Source: Mycobacterium sp. 141 (GTDB lineage: Bacteria > Actinomycetota > Actinomycetes > Mycobacteriales > Mycobacteriaceae). Taken from it: a stretch of DNA of 64,000 nucleotides. The stretch spans positions 248,001 to 312,000 of the forward strand of contig NZ_KB908256.1 in NCBI RefSeq assembly GCF_000382405.1. The letters are read 5' to 3'. Both the position numbers and the translations under genes were made by a program. This document shows positions 46,184 through 59,448 of the stretch, in pieces (the stretch's first letter is position 1; the number at the start of each line of letters is the position of its first letter). The notes under the pieces were generated by a model that worked only from the letters and a program-made list of their open reading frames with translations, did not search any database and was not told the origin of the DNA.

Positions 46184-47434
46184 CTGAGCGGCGATCGTGC
46201 GCGGATCAGCCTGTTCGTCGGCAAGGGCGGGGTGGGCAAGTCGACGCTGGCAACCGCGACCGCGGTACGTGACGCCCGAGCCGGGCTACGCGTGCTCATC
46301 GTCTCCACCGACCAGGCGCATTCGACGGGTGACGTGCTCGGCACGGTGCTGAGCCCGACCGGGCAACGAGCACCCACCCGGGTCTTGGCCGACGACGCCG
46401 ATGTCGGCGGCGGATTCCTCGATGCGCTGGCGCTGGACACGCTTGCCCTGCTGGAGGCCCACTGGGTCGAGATCGCCGCTGTGCTTTCGGCGCGGTTCGG
46501 TGAATCGGATCTGGGCGATGTTGCGCCCGAGGAGCTTTCGGCGCTGCCCGGAATTCAGGAAGTGCTCGGTCTGTATGAGGTGGGTGAGCTTGCCGCATCA
46601 GGTCGGTGGGACCACGTCGTGGTGGACTGCGCCTCGACGGCCGATGCATTGCGGATGCTCACGCTGCCGGCCGCGTTCGGGCTGTACCTGGAGCGGGCCT
46701 GGCCTCGGCACCGCCGGCTGTCCGGCGGTGCCGATGATCCCGCGACGACGGCCATCGTGGCGTTGCTGGAGCGTATCGACGCCGGTGTCTCCCAACTCGG
46801 GGCCATGATCACCGACGGCACCTGGGTGAGTGCCCATCTGGTGCTCACGGCAGAGCGTGTGGTGGCCGCCGAGGCGGTCCGCACACTGGGTTCGCTGGCG
46901 CTGATGGGTGTTGGTGTGGCGGAAGTCATCGTCAATCAGGTTTTGGTGCAGGATGATTCGTTCGAGTACTCGAACCTTCCCGCGCACCCGGCGTTCGACT
47001 GGTACTCGGAGCGGATCGCCGAGCAGCAAGCGGTGCTCGACGAACTCGACGCGAACATCGGCGACGTGCAGCTCGTGATGGTGCCGCATCTGGCCGGTGA
47101 ACCGATAGGCCCCAAGGCGTTGGGGGAGCTGTTGGAGTGCGCCCGCAGGCGTGACGGGTCACCGCCGCCGGGGCCGTTGCGCCCGGTCGTGGACCGGGAA
47201 TCAGGGTCTGGGCTCGAGGCGGTGTACCGGCTGCGGCTAGAGTTGCCGCAGGTCGACTCCTCTGCGCTGACGCTTGGCCGGGTCGATGACGACTTGATCA
47301 TCGGTGTTTCAGGTGTGCGGCGCCGGGTTCGGTTGGCGTCCGTGCTGCGGCGGTGCACCGTGGCGGACGCGCAGTTACGAGGCAGTGAGCTCACGGTGCG
47401 ATTTCGACCGAACCCGGAGGTATGGCCTGTATGA
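46184..47434 (+). CDS. ArsA/GET3-like ATPase (Rv2184c type) with an apparent CTG start
   Basis: The protein has the deviant Walker A motif GKGGVGKST of the ArsA/MinD P-loop group, followed by VLIVSTDQAHS and VVDCASTADALRML. It fits anion-transporting or tail-anchored-protein-targeting ATPases; the client is unknown. There is no in-frame ATG, GTG or TTG between the stop at 46148 and the middle of Walker A: the first is GTG 46232, which would remove GKGG. The homologous start aligns with CTG 46184, two bases after the previous stop, giving 416 residues. GAGG lies nine bases upstream of it. It overlaps the next start by ATGA. Confidence 0.85.
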   Translation: MSGDRARISLFVGKGGVGKSTLATATAVRDARAGLRVLIVSTDQAHSTGDVLGTVLSPTGQRAPTRVLADDADVGGGFLDALALDTLALLEAHWVEIAAVLSARFGESDLGDVAPEELSALPGIQEVLGLYEVGELAASGRWDHVVVDCASTADALRMLTLPAAFGLYLERAWPRHRRLSGGADDPATTAIVALLERIDAGVSQLGAMITDGTWVSAHLVLTAERVVAAEAVRTLGSLALMGVGVAEVIVNQVLVQDDSFEYSNLPAHPAFDWYSERIAEQQAVLDELDANIGDVQLVMVPHLAGEPIGPKALGELLECARRRDGSPPPGPLRPVVDRESGSGLEAVYRLRLELPQVDSSALTLGRVDDDLIIGVSGVRRRVRLASVLRRCTVADAQLRGSELTVRFRPNPEVWPV

Positions 47435-47817
47435 GTGGGTCTCATCCCGATCTGGGCCCGGAACTACGACAGCTGGCGCAGGCCATCCTGGACCGCATCG
47501 ACCCTGCAGTGCGGCTCGCAGCGGCCGGGTTGGCGGCAAGTGCTGCCGGAGGGCCGGGCAAATGCCAGCAGGTGTGGTGCCCGGTGTGCGCGCTGGTGGC
47601 GTTGATCAACGGCGAAGAGCATCCGTTGCTCGGGGCCGTCGCCGAGCACAGTGTGGGGCTGCTGACGTTAATCCGGGCGATCCTCGACAACGATGACGAC
47701 GAGGACGCGACTGGACCGTCAGGACCTGACGGCGGATCGGATTCTCCGCCGCCCGATGGTGCGCCACCATTAGGGCCCGGCCGATACCAGCGTATTTCCG
47801 TCACTGTGGAGGATTGA
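47431..47817 (+). CDS. Small cysteine-motif protein (Rv2183c type)
   Basis: The 128-residue protein has a helical N-terminus (LGPELRQLAQAILDRIDPAV) and a conserved cysteine block CQQVWCPVCALVALINGEEHP (Cys, Cys, Cys pattern CxxxxCxxC). The tail is acidic, Pro- and Gly-rich and probably disordered. It may bind metal or pair with the ATPase next door; this is inferred from the coupled ATGA overlap and conserved neighbourhood. ATG 47431 has GGAGG ten bases upstream; ATG 47422 is too close to it. Confidence 0.8.
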   Translation: MSGSHPDLGPELRQLAQAILDRIDPAVRLAAAGLAASAAGGPGKCQQVWCPVCALVALINGEEHPLLGAVAEHSVGLLTLIRAILDNDDDEDATGPSGPDGGSDSPPPDGAPPLGPGRYQRISVTVED

Positions 47818-47905
47818 GACCGTCCCTCTGCGAACGCGCGGTTCCGTGGTAGGCGCTACACCCCCTGGGTACAGTTGTCCGAGAGCATTCCGATGGGGAG
47901 GGTCC

Positions 47906-48634
47906 ATGTGGTTCTGGTTCTACAAGTTCATCCTGATGGGCCCACTGCTGCGAATCCTGGGTCGGCCGAAAGTGACTGGGCTGGAACATATTCCATCGTC
48001 TGGCGCGGCAATTCTGGCCAGTAACCACCTGGCGGTGGCAGACAGTTTCTATCTGCCACTCGTGGTGAGTCGCCGGATCACCTTCCTGGCCAAGGCCGAA
48101 TACTTCACCGGAACCGGACTCAAAGGTCGGCTCAACAAGTTCTTCTACTCGTCGACCGGTCAGGTGCCGATCGACCGCACCGACGCCGATTCGGCGCAGA
48201 GTGCGTTGAGGACCGCGGAGCGGATCCTCAGCAAGGGCAAGTTGCTCGGGATGTACCCCGAGGGCACGCGGTCACCCGATGGATTGCTTTACAAGGGCAA
48301 GACGGGTCTGGCGCGGTTGGCGCTGCAGACCGGCGTTCCGGTGATTCCGGTCGCGATGGTCGGAACCGACGTCGTCAACCCGCCCGGAAGCAAGATGTGG
48401 CGGTTCGGCCGGGTCGAGGTGCGCATCGGTAAGCCGATGGATTTCAGTCGGTTCGACGGACTGGCCGGCAATCGCTTCATCGAGCGCGCTGTGATCGACG
48501 AGGTGATGTACGAGCTGATGGGTCTCTCGGGCCAGGAATACGTCGATCTCTACGCCGCCGACGTCAAGGAGAACATTCCGAGTGCTGCGGTGGGCAATCC
48601 GGCGGCGCGACTCCCGCAGGCAGCCGCCGGCTGA
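47906..48634 (+). CDS. PlsC-family 1-acyl-glycerol-3-phosphate-type acyltransferase (Rv2182c type)
   Basis: The 242-residue protein has the acyltransferase motifs NHLAVADSF (NHx4D catalytic dyad), VPIDR, YPEGTRSPDG and VIPVAM. Such enzymes acylate lysophospholipids, here possibly lysophosphatidate or a glycolipid. An N-terminal hydrophobic segment (WFWFYKFILMGPLLRIL) suggests membrane attachment. ATG 47906 has GGGGAGGG a few bases upstream and separates it from the preceding cluster. Just after the stop, a 27-bp tandem repeat begins. Confidence 0.92.
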   Translation: MWFWFYKFILMGPLLRILGRPKVTGLEHIPSSGAAILASNHLAVADSFYLPLVVSRRITFLAKAEYFTGTGLKGRLNKFFYSSTGQVPIDRTDADSAQSALRTAERILSKGKLLGMYPEGTRSPDGLLYKGKTGLARLALQTGVPVIPVAMVGTDVVNPPGSKMWRFGRVEVRIGKPMDFSRFDGLAGNRFIERAVIDEVMYELMGLSGQEYVDLYAADVKENIPSAAVGNPAARLPQAAAG

Positions 48635-48701
48635 GCCGGCAGTTCAGCTTGGGTCGGCTGAGCCGGCAGTTCAGCTTGGGTCGGCTGAGCCGGCAATTCA
48701 G
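48633..48701. repeat. 27-bp tandem repeat, 2.6 copies, at a convergent 3' junction
   Basis: Units 48633-48659 and 48660-48686 are identical and a 15-base partial copy with one change follows. It fills the gap between the acyltransferase stop and the mptC stop. Each unit contains a short imperfect inverted repeat, so the array could fold as serial hairpins on either mRNA. Confidence 0.85.
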
Positions 48702-49993
48702 TGATAGGACGCGACAGCCGTTTCGGCGCTCCGGTTCCCGGTGTGGCTCGCCGACGTCAGCCCTGTCACGGCGATCACGGCCAGCGCCCACCAGACATAG
48801 GAGCAGCCGACCAGCTGCCGCCACAGTGACGCCGTGGTCTCGTGGTGCGGGGACATCAAGGTGATGGGCGTCCAGATCATCAACGCGATCCCAGCCACCG
48901 TCACCACGGTGAGCAGGGCACTGCGCCGGCGGTAGGCGGTTATGGTCGTCACGATCAGGGCAGGCAGTGTCCAGACCCAGTGGTGCGACCACGACACCGG
49001 GGAGACGACCAGCCCGAACATCGCCACACTGATCAACGCCAGCATCGACGAGGCGTCGGCCTCGTCAGGATTTCCCGTGGCGACGCGTAGTGCCCGGCCA
49101 GCGGCCCATACGGTCAGCGCCAGCACCGCGAGGCAGGCCAGTACCCACAGCACGAACCGTGGCCCCTCGCTGAGCCCGAGGCGAGCCAGTACGCCTGCGA
49201 TGTTCTGGTTGGTGTTCAGCGTGGCGGTGCCGATGCGGTCGGTGTTGCGGACGGTTTCGGTCCAGTACTCCACCGAATCCCGAGCAGCCAGCGCGAAACC
49301 GGCAAGTGTGGCGACGATGGTCGAGCCGACGGTCCACAGCAGGGTTCGGACGTCGCGGCGCAGTAGGAAGTAGAGCAGGAACACGGCAGGGGTGAGTTTG
49401 ACTGCGATGGCCAGGCCCAACAGGATGCCGCGTGGCCACGGGGTGCGGCGTGGCACGCAGTCGGCGATGACCAGCGTCATGAGCACGACGTTGATCTGGC
49501 CGAACTCGAAGTTCGACCGGATCGGTTCGAGGTAGGTCACCGAGGGCGCGACCACTGCGGCTGCCAACCAGCAGCGGCGCAGCCAGGCCGGTTCAGATGT
49601 GACCGTGCTGTGCGGCCACACGTTCAGCCTGGTCAGCACCATGATGGTCGAGACGATCAGCAGCACCAGCGTTGTCAGCGTGATCGCAGCGCTGGCGGCA
49701 GGCAGTGGCAGCCAGGCGAACGGCGCGAACGAGATGGCCGCCAGCGGGGGATAGGTGAACGGTAGATCCAGGCCGCCCTGGGTGTGGAAGACGGCGCCGT
49801 CGGAATACAGCGGCTGACCGTCCAACCAGGCTCGTCCACCCATCCGGTAGACGTCGATATCGATGCGGTAGGGAGTGTGTCCCAGCAGCTTGTAACCCGC
49901 CCAGGCCAGTGCCGACACAGTCAGCAGCTGGAAAATTCGCCATGCGATGGTCGGTGCCCAACCAGCCCAGCCGGGCGCCTGCCGCTTACTCAT
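48698..49993 (-). CDS. mptC: Polyprenyl-phosphate-mannose-dependent alpha-1,2-mannosyltransferase (Rv2181/MptC type)
   Basis: The 431-residue protein is a GT-C integral membrane glycosyltransferase (GT87) with about ten helices. An early periplasmic loop with [20 protein letters not shown] carries the DxD-like acidic pair, and [28 protein letters not shown] helices lie near the C-terminus. In M. tuberculosis Rv2181 adds alpha-1,2-mannose branches to lipomannan and lipoarabinomannan. ATG 49993 begins MSKRQAPGW. It converges on the acyltransferase and is divergent from the next membrane gene. Confidence 0.88.
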   Translation of the reverse strand: MSKRQAPGWAGWAPTIAWRIFQLLTVSALAWAGYKLLGHTPYRIDIDVYRMGGRAWLDGQPLYSDGAVFHTQGGLDLPFTYPPLAAISFAPFAWLPLPAASAAITLTTLVLLIVSTIMVLTRLNVWPHSTVTSEPAWLRRCWLAAAVVAPSVTYLEPIRSNFEFGQINVVLMTLVIADCVPRRTPWPRGILLGLAIAVKLTPAVFLLYFLLRRDVRTLLWTVGSTIVATLAGFALAARDSVEYWTETVRNTDRIGTATLNTNQNIAGVLARLGLSEGPRFVLWVLACLAVLALTVWAAGRALRVATGNPDEADASSMLALISVAMFGLVVSPVSWSHHWVWTLPALIVTTITAYRRRSALLTVVTVAGIALMIWTPITLMSPHHETTASLWRQLVGCSYVWWALAVIAVTGLTSASHTGNRSAETAVASYH

Positions 49994-50077
49994 GTCGTCA
50001 ACAGACTATCGGTGGCTACCGGACACAGGTGCATCCACGGCCCCGACGCGCTCTGCCCGGCGGTAAGTTTTCTCAGC

Positions 50078-50928
50078 ATGCACGTGACCGCCCATCTCTA
50101 TCTCGTGATTCGCGATCGCATGCCCTTGCTGTGTTGTCTGGTGGCGTTCATTCTCACCTTCTTCGTCACCAGAACTGTGGTGCGTTACATCCGTCGGCAC
50201 GCACACAGTGACAAGCCGCCCAAATGGTGGCAGCCCCGCAATATTGGGCACGGCACGTTGCACATCCACCACATGGTGATCGGGATCGTCCTGGTGATGG
50301 TCTCTGGGGTCACGATGGTCACGCTGGCGGTCAGCGGCGGGGTCCCCGAGTTCACCGTGGCGTCGACCTTCTTCGGCATCGGTGCGGCGCTGGTGCTCGA
50401 CGAGTTCGCGCTGATCCTGCACCTCTCCGACGTGTACTGGGAGGAGGACGGCCGCACTTCGGTCGATGCGGTGTTCGTCGCGGTCGCCGTCGCCGGATTG
50501 CTGATCCTGGGTTTCAACCCGCTGTCGTTCTTCGATATCAATATCTGGCGCACGGATCAGACCGTGCTCGCCCGGACGGTCGTTGTGGTGGTCGCGGTTG
50601 TGACCCTGCTCCTCGCGGTCGTGGTGTTGCTCAAAGGCAAGGTGTGGACCGGATTGGTTGGTATGTTCATCACCCCGTTGCTGTTCGTCGGGGCTATCAG
50701 GTTGTCGCGGCCGCATGCGCCATGGGCGCGCTGGCGCTACACCGCAAGGCCTCGCAAGATGCACCGCGCGCTGGAACGGGAGCGCTGGCTGCGCCGCCCC
50801 GTCGTACAGGCCAAGCTGTGGGTGCAGGATACGATCGCCGGGACTCCGAAGTTTCCCGACGACGCCGAGGTCGACAAGCAGCTGGATCGGGAGATCCACG
50901 CGGCACCGGCGCCGGGGCAGGCGGCCTG

Positions 50929-50929
<1 letters not shown>
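50078..50929 (+). CDS. Integral membrane protein (Rv2180c type)
   Basis: The 283-residue protein has about five to six membrane helices, an early histidine-rich motif GHGTLHIHHMVIGI, and a basic cytoplasmic C-terminal tail (RPRKMHRALERERWLRR and following). The HIHHM histidines could bind metal. The family is conserved in actinobacteria but has no known function. ATG 50078 was chosen; TAAGTT lies eight bases upstream, consistent with a leaderless mRNA. Its stop overlaps the RNase AS start (TGATG). Confidence 0.85.
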
Positions 50930-52864
<1,935 letters not shown>

Positions 52865-52882
52865 GTAATTCGGCCGCCTGGG

Positions 52883-54124
52883 CTAGATGAGCGTGGCGAT
52901 GTTGCTGCCGAGCGTCCAAGCCGTGGCGGCGACCAGACCGGTGAGTGTCAGTACCGCGATCACCCAGAAGGCCAGTGCGCGTTTGGCGCGCTGCTGTGCC
53001 CAGTAGAACTCGCTCATCTCGATTCCCGCGAATTGCTTTGCTGCTGCGGGGTATTCGGCGTACTCGCGGGGATCGGCCGGAATCGGGTCCCAATCCTGGT
53101 CGCGGGTGAGTTCGCGGGTGAGTTGCCGGGGCGGCACCGCGACGGGTGGCGGGTTGGGGGATGGCGACGAGGTCACTTCCGTGCGTGCGCCCTGACGGCT
53201 GTGCATGCGCGTCTCCGCCAGGTGCTGCGCAGAGTTGTGTGGCGCCGGAACCCGGAAGCCGGGCAACTCGAGTTCGTCGACGATGGCTTGCAGATCGTCG
53301 CCCATTTCGTCGGCGTCGGCGTAGCGGTCCGCGGGGTCTCGGGCCGTGGCCCGGCGCACCAGATCGTCGAATTCCGCGGGCACCCCGGCGATTACGGTGC
53401 TCGGTGGGCGAACGTCATGGTCCAGCCGCCGGTAGGCGACCGCTAGTGCGGTGTCGCCCATGAACGGTGTGACTCCGGTCAGCAGTTCGTAGGTCAGGAC
53501 GCCGACTGCGTAGACGTCGCTGCGCGGGTCGGCGTCACCGGTGCCGACCTGTTCGGGCGACAGGTACGCCGCGGTGCCCAGAATCACGCTGGTCGAAGTG
53601 ATCTTGGCTTCGGCGACGGCGCGGACGAGCCCGAAATCGGCGATTTTCACATCGCCGTCATCGGAGATCAGCACATTCTCCGGCTTGATGTCGCGGTGCA
53701 CCAGGCCGGCCCGGTGTGCGACGGCAAGCCCACCCAGCACCGGAGTCAGGACTGCGGACACCGCGTGCGGTGGCATCGGGCCCCGCTCGGTCAGCAACTC
53801 GCGCAGTGTCCCGCCCTCGATGAGTTCCATGACGAGAAAAGGCGGCTGCTGGGCAGTGCCCCCGCCGCCCTGGTCGTAGACGGCCACGAGGCCGGGATGG
53901 GTCAGCCGGGCCACCGCGCGGGCCTCGCGCTGGAACCTCGTCAGGAAATGGGCGTCACCGGCGTACCGGGAGTCCATCACCTTCAGGGCCACCGGACGGT
54001 CGAGTCGGGTGTCGAGCCCGCGGTACACCGTCGACATTCCGCCGGTGGCAATCGGGGTCTCAACCTGGTACCGCCCGTCCAGCACCGTGCCGACGAGCGG
54101 GTCCGATTGCTGGTTGGCCTCCAC
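52883..54124 (-). CDS. pknL: Serine/threonine protein kinase PknL
   Basis: The 413-residue protein has an N-terminal Hanks-type kinase with the glycine loop IATGGMSTVYRG, VALKVMD (ATP-binding Lys), HRDIKPEN, DFG, and GTAAYLSPEQ. A linker follows, then one membrane helix near the C-terminus (FWVIAVLTLTGLVAATAW) with almost no external domain. I prefer GTG 54124, seven bases after TAACAT; ATG 54133 would fall within that -10 element. In M. tuberculosis PknL phosphorylates Rv2175c, encoded divergently here with 45 bases between starts. Confidence 0.94.
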   Translation of the reverse strand: MEANQQSDPLVGTVLDGRYQVETPIATGGMSTVYRGLDTRLDRPVALKVMDSRYAGDAHFLTRFQREARAVARLTHPGLVAVYDQGGGGTAQQPPFLVMELIEGGTLRELLTERGPMPPHAVSAVLTPVLGGLAVAHRAGLVHRDIKPENVLISDDGDVKIADFGLVRAVAEAKITSTSVILGTAAYLSPEQVGTGDADPRSDVYAVGVLTYELLTGVTPFMGDTALAVAYRRLDHDVRPPSTVIAGVPAEFDDLVRRATARDPADRYADADEMGDDLQAIVDELELPGFRVPAPHNSAQHLAETRMHSRQGARTEVTSSPSPNPPPVAVPPRQLTRELTRDQDWDPIPADPREYAEYPAAAKQFAGIEMSEFYWAQQRAKRALAFWVIAVLTLTGLVAATAWTLGSNIATLI

Positions 54125-54131
54125 CGAACAC

Positions 54132-54162
54132 ATGTTACGAGTCGCCCGAGTGGTCCTAGAAT
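54132..54162. promoter_or_regulatory. Back-to-back leaderless promoters of pknL and its partner
   Basis: TAACAT on the minus strand (54137-54132) is seven bases before pknL GTG 54124, and TAGAAT on the plus strand (54157-54162) is seven bases before GTG 54170. The two -10 elements are only 19 bases apart, so the polymerases would compete and expression may be linked. Confidence 0.5.
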
Positions 54163-54169
54163 CAGTGCG

Positions 54170-54574
54170 GTGAGCAGCATTCCGGCCGCCGATGACGTTC
54201 TGGATCCCGGCGAAGCCGTCTATGACATTCCGACAGTCGCCGACCTGCTCGGCATTCCGGTCAGCAAGGTGCATCAACAGTTGCGTGAGGGCCAGCTCAT
54301 CGCGGTGCGTCGCGACGGGACGATCGTGGTGCCCAAGGTCTTCTTCGACGCCACCGGGCATGTGGTGAAATCCTTACCCGGTTTACTCGTGGTGCTGCGC
54401 GACGGTGGTTATCGCAGCACCGAGATCGTACGGTGGCTGTTCGCCCCGGACTCGTCGCTGACGATCAGCCGGGACGGGTCTACCGATCGGCAGGTCAACG
54501 CACGTCCGGTCGACGCACTGCATTCGCATCAGGCCCGCGAGGTGGTCCGCCGGGCCCAGGCAATGGCCTACTGA
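54170..54574 (+). CDS. DNA-binding protein, PknL substrate (Rv2175c type)
   Basis: The 134-residue protein has a winged-helix/MerR-like N-terminal domain with YDIPTVADLLGIPVSKVHQQLREGQLIAVRRDG. The C-terminal part with LPGLLVVLRDGGYRSTEIVRWLF and HQAREVVRRAQAMAY is family-specific. In M. tuberculosis Rv2175c binds DNA, and PknL phosphorylation of an N-terminal threonine reduces binding. Here the first residues are MSSIPAADD with no threonine before residue 20, so the phosphosite would have to be a serine or differ. GTG 54170 follows a -10 element. Confidence 0.9.
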   Translation: MSSIPAADDVLDPGEAVYDIPTVADLLGIPVSKVHQQLREGQLIAVRRDGTIVVPKVFFDATGHVVKSLPGLLVVLRDGGYRSTEIVRWLFAPDSSLTISRDGSTDRQVNARPVDALHSHQAREVVRRAQAMAY

Positions 54575-54592
54575 CCGCCGCACCGCGGGCGG

Positions 54593-54703
54593 GCGTGTCT
54601 GCGCGCGACGCGCAAGGGCTATGCCGGCATTGCGCGCACCGTCGTCTCGCGTGAGGGTGCGCGGAGTGCTGTTGAAACACGGTGTGCCGGGCAGCAGACA
54701 CGC
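54593..54703. other. Inverted repeat framing a convergent intergenic region
   Basis: GCGTGTCTGC (54593-54602) and GCAGACACGC (54694-54703) are exact inverted copies 91 bases apart, spanning most of the 142-base gap between the Rv2175c-type gene and mptA. The inside has further GCGCGC-rich pairing potential. No gene is seen. It may be a large terminator structure. Confidence 0.35.
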
Positions 54704-54716
54704 ACGCTCGGCGGAA

Positions 54717-57424
<2,708 letters not shown>

Positions 57425-58123
57425 TCAGTCGCGCGCGGTCGCAGGCTCGCCCGGTTTCGACGAGCGGTCCCGGCTGTTCCAGGCCAGCGCCCCGATGACA
57501 CCGGCGACCACGAACGCACCCACCGCCAGCCAGATGGCGGCGGTGGTGAACGAGCGGGCGCTCGGATCGGTGTAGCGGGCCTGGGCGTTCATCGTGCTCA
57601 CCACACCCGGCCGCAGTTTCCACTCCACGATCGAGGAGCTCACCCGGTCACCGTTGGTCGAGGTCACCTCGCCCGGGAAGGACACGGTCAGGAGTACGTC
57701 GGCCTCGGGATCGTTGAGGGTGGTGAGATCGACGCGTCCCTCGAGGATGACGAGCTCGCCGGCGCGCCGCAGCGAGATGTCCACGCCTGCCGCGTCGCGG
57801 TTCATCGCGGCCAGTTGCGGCAGCTCGGAGAAGCTGAGGTCGGAGAACACGGCCTCTGAGCCCACATAGTCGTCACGGCTGTACGGGGTAACCGAGACCT
57901 TGGTGGCGAACGGCAGGTTGTTGAGCAGCTGCGGGCCCTTGTCGTTGGCGTCCCGGGGTTTGGCGGCGGCGATGATCTGGCCGGAGACACGGTCATCGGG
58001 CGACACCGTGAGCGACGTGCGGACGCGGACGCAGCCCACGGCCATCGGCAGCACCAGCAGCAACAACATCAGCAGTGCCGGCAGTCGGCTCTTGCTCCTG
58101 GACCATATGAACCGCTTGCGCAC
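57425..58123 (-). CDS. lppM: LppM lipoprotein
   Basis: The 232-residue precursor has a basic start (RKRFIWSRSKSR), a hydrophobic run and a lipobox LPMAVGC with Cys31 as the lipidated residue. An exported domain follows, then a C-terminal membrane helix (AAIWLAVGAFVVAGVIGALAW) and a short charged tail. M. tuberculosis LppM blocks phagosome acidification and is partly released; its domain binds PIM-like lipids. GTG 58123 gives the signal peptide. The GNAT gene lies just upstream on the same strand (28 bases). Confidence 0.9.
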   Translation of the reverse strand: MRKRFIWSRSKSRLPALLMLLLLVLPMAVGCVRVRTSLTVSPDDRVSGQIIAAAKPRDANDKGPQLLNNLPFATKVSVTPYSRDDYVGSEAVFSDLSFSELPQLAAMNRDAAGVDISLRRAGELVILEGRVDLTTLNDPEADVLLTVSFPGEVTSTNGDRVSSSIVEWKLRPGVVSTMNAQARYTDPSARSFTTAAIWLAVGAFVVAGVIGALAWNSRDRSSKPGEPATARD

Positions 58124-58151
58124 CTGGTCATCGTGCCAGATGGGGCGGGGG

Positions 58152-58766
58152 TCACAGCGGTAGGGCGCGGCCCAGGACGGCGAAGGCGCGGGGGTCGCCC
58201 GCGAAGTGGTAACCACGGATGACGTCGGTGAATCCCAGGCGGCGGTACAGCCGCCAGGCGCGGTTGGCCTCGCCGTTGATCTCCGGGGTGGACAGCAGCA
58301 CGTGGGCTTCGGTGCGGCCGTTGAGCAGGCGTCTGGTCAGTGCTTCGCCCAGACCCCGGCCCTGGGCCCCGGGCTCGATATGCAGTTCGGTCAACTCGAA
58401 GTAGCTGGTCATCAACTCGTCGATGCGTGCCGGGTCGGCGCCGACCTGATGTAAACCGGCCACCACCTGCTGCTGCCACCACTGATCGGGCGCGCCGCAG
58501 TAGCCGTAGGCGATGCCGAGGAGTGGGGCAGCGGCCAACTCCTCGGTACCCGGCGTCGCGTCCTTGTCGGAGTTGGGCCGGGGGTCGGCGACCTCGACGG
58601 CGGCGACGCCTTTCCACCCCTGCCGCCGCGTGTGTTCCACCCACAGCGACGCCCGCTGTTCCTCGGTTCCGCGCGGGTAGCGCATGGCGTCGACGTACAC
58701 CCGCAGCGCTTCGGGGAGCCGGCGCTGCATGTCGTCCGGCGACAGATCGATGAGATACATCGCCAA
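58152..58766 (-). CDS. GNAT-family N-acetyltransferase (Rv2170 type)
   Basis: The 204-residue protein has a GNAT core with TELHIEPGAQGRGLGEAL (acetyl-CoA loop Q/RxxGxG/A), HVLLSTPEINGEANRAW and YRRLGFTDVIRGYHF. M. tuberculosis Rv2170 has been reported to acetylate proteins, including isocitrate dehydrogenase. I prefer TTG 58766, eight bases after AAAGG and matching a two-residue-longer start; ATG 58760 is the alternative. It is divergent from the DUF3040 gene and co-directional with lppM. Confidence 0.88.
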   Translation of the reverse strand: MAMYLIDLSPDDMQRRLPEALRVYVDAMRYPRGTEEQRASLWVEHTRRQGWKGVAAVEVADPRPNSDKDATPGTEELAAAPLLGIAYGYCGAPDQWWQQQVVAGLHQVGADPARIDELMTSYFELTELHIEPGAQGRGLGEALTRRLLNGRTEAHVLLSTPEINGEANRAWRLYRRLGFTDVIRGYHFAGDPRAFAVLGRALPL

Positions 58767-59004
58767 TTCGGTTGCCTTTCCCGCGGCCGTCGGTGTCGTC
58801 ACACTCAATTATCGAAGTCATTATCCGGGCGGTGAGGTGCTCGGTCGCGGTTGTGCGCAACGACATACAATCGACGACGAACGAGGTGGTACGGCTCGGA
58901 TCGACCTCGTATCATTACTGTCAGGTGGCCGTGATGTCGGACACCTGAGGGTTTGGTCAGATTACTTCGGACAATGCGACGGCGGCGTCGGCAAGGAGGG
59001 ACGA
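58767..59004. promoter_or_regulatory. Divergent promoter region with a 7-bp inverted repeat in the DUF3040 leader
   Basis: No gene is seen in these 238 bases. TATCAT near 58911 is a good -10 candidate for the plus-strand gene. TCAGGTG at 58921-58927 and CACCTGA at 58942-58948 form an exact inverted repeat right at the predicted transcript start, where a repressor or leader hairpin could act. Confidence 0.45.
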
Positions 59005-59403
59005 ATGCCACTCTCCGATCATGAGCAGCGCATGCTCGATCAGATCGAGAGCGCGCTCTATGCCGAGGATCCCAAGTTCGCCTCGAGCGTTCGCGGTGGG
59101 AACTTACGCGCGCCTTCGGCGCGCCGCAGGCTGCAGGGTGCTCTGCTGTTCATCCTCGGCCTGGCGATGCTCGTCGTCGGTGTCGCCGTCAAGGCGACGA
59201 TGATCGGCGGCTTCCCGGTCTTATCGGTTCTCGGCTTCGTGGTGATGTTCGCGGGCGTGGTGTTCGCCATCACCGGCCCGCGTGTCACGGGCGGACGTGA
59301 CCACTCGGCTGCGGCACCCGGTTCACCGCGGCAGCGCCGCCAGCGTGGTGGTTCGTTCACCAATCGCATGGAGGACCGTTTCCGCCGGCGCTTCGACGAG
59401 TAG
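59005..59403 (+). CDS. DUF3040 membrane protein (Rv2169c type)
   Basis: The 132-residue protein starts with the family signature MPLSDHEQRMLDQIESALYAEDPKFAS, a soluble helix. Two membrane helices follow (about 48-68 and 72-92), then a basic, probably disordered tail. DUF3040 proteins are common in actinobacteria, often near division genes; the function is unknown. ATG 59005 has AAGGAGGG at ideal spacing. A strong terminator follows, separating it from the division cluster. Confidence 0.9.
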   Translation: MPLSDHEQRMLDQIESALYAEDPKFASSVRGGNLRAPSARRRLQGALLFILGLAMLVVGVAVKATMIGGFPVLSVLGFVVMFAGVVFAITGPRVTGGRDHSAAAPGSPRQRRQRGGSFTNRMEDRFRRRFDE

Positions 59404-59418
59404 GCCGGGATTCGTCCA

Positions 59419-59448
59419 GGGGTAGCCCACGCGGGCTACCCCTTTTTT
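59419..59448 (+). terminator. Intrinsic terminator after the DUF3040 gene
   Basis: A perfect 10-bp GC-rich stem (59419-59428 with 59433-59442), a 4-base loop and six T residues (59443-59448) form a textbook rho-independent terminator. It is the only canonical one in the window and insulates mraZ from upstream transcription. Confidence 0.92.

Noticed and set aside
46232..47434. Start of the ArsA-like ATPase at GTG 46232
   Set aside because: It would begin inside the Walker A motif and lose GKGG, making a non-functional nucleotide site.
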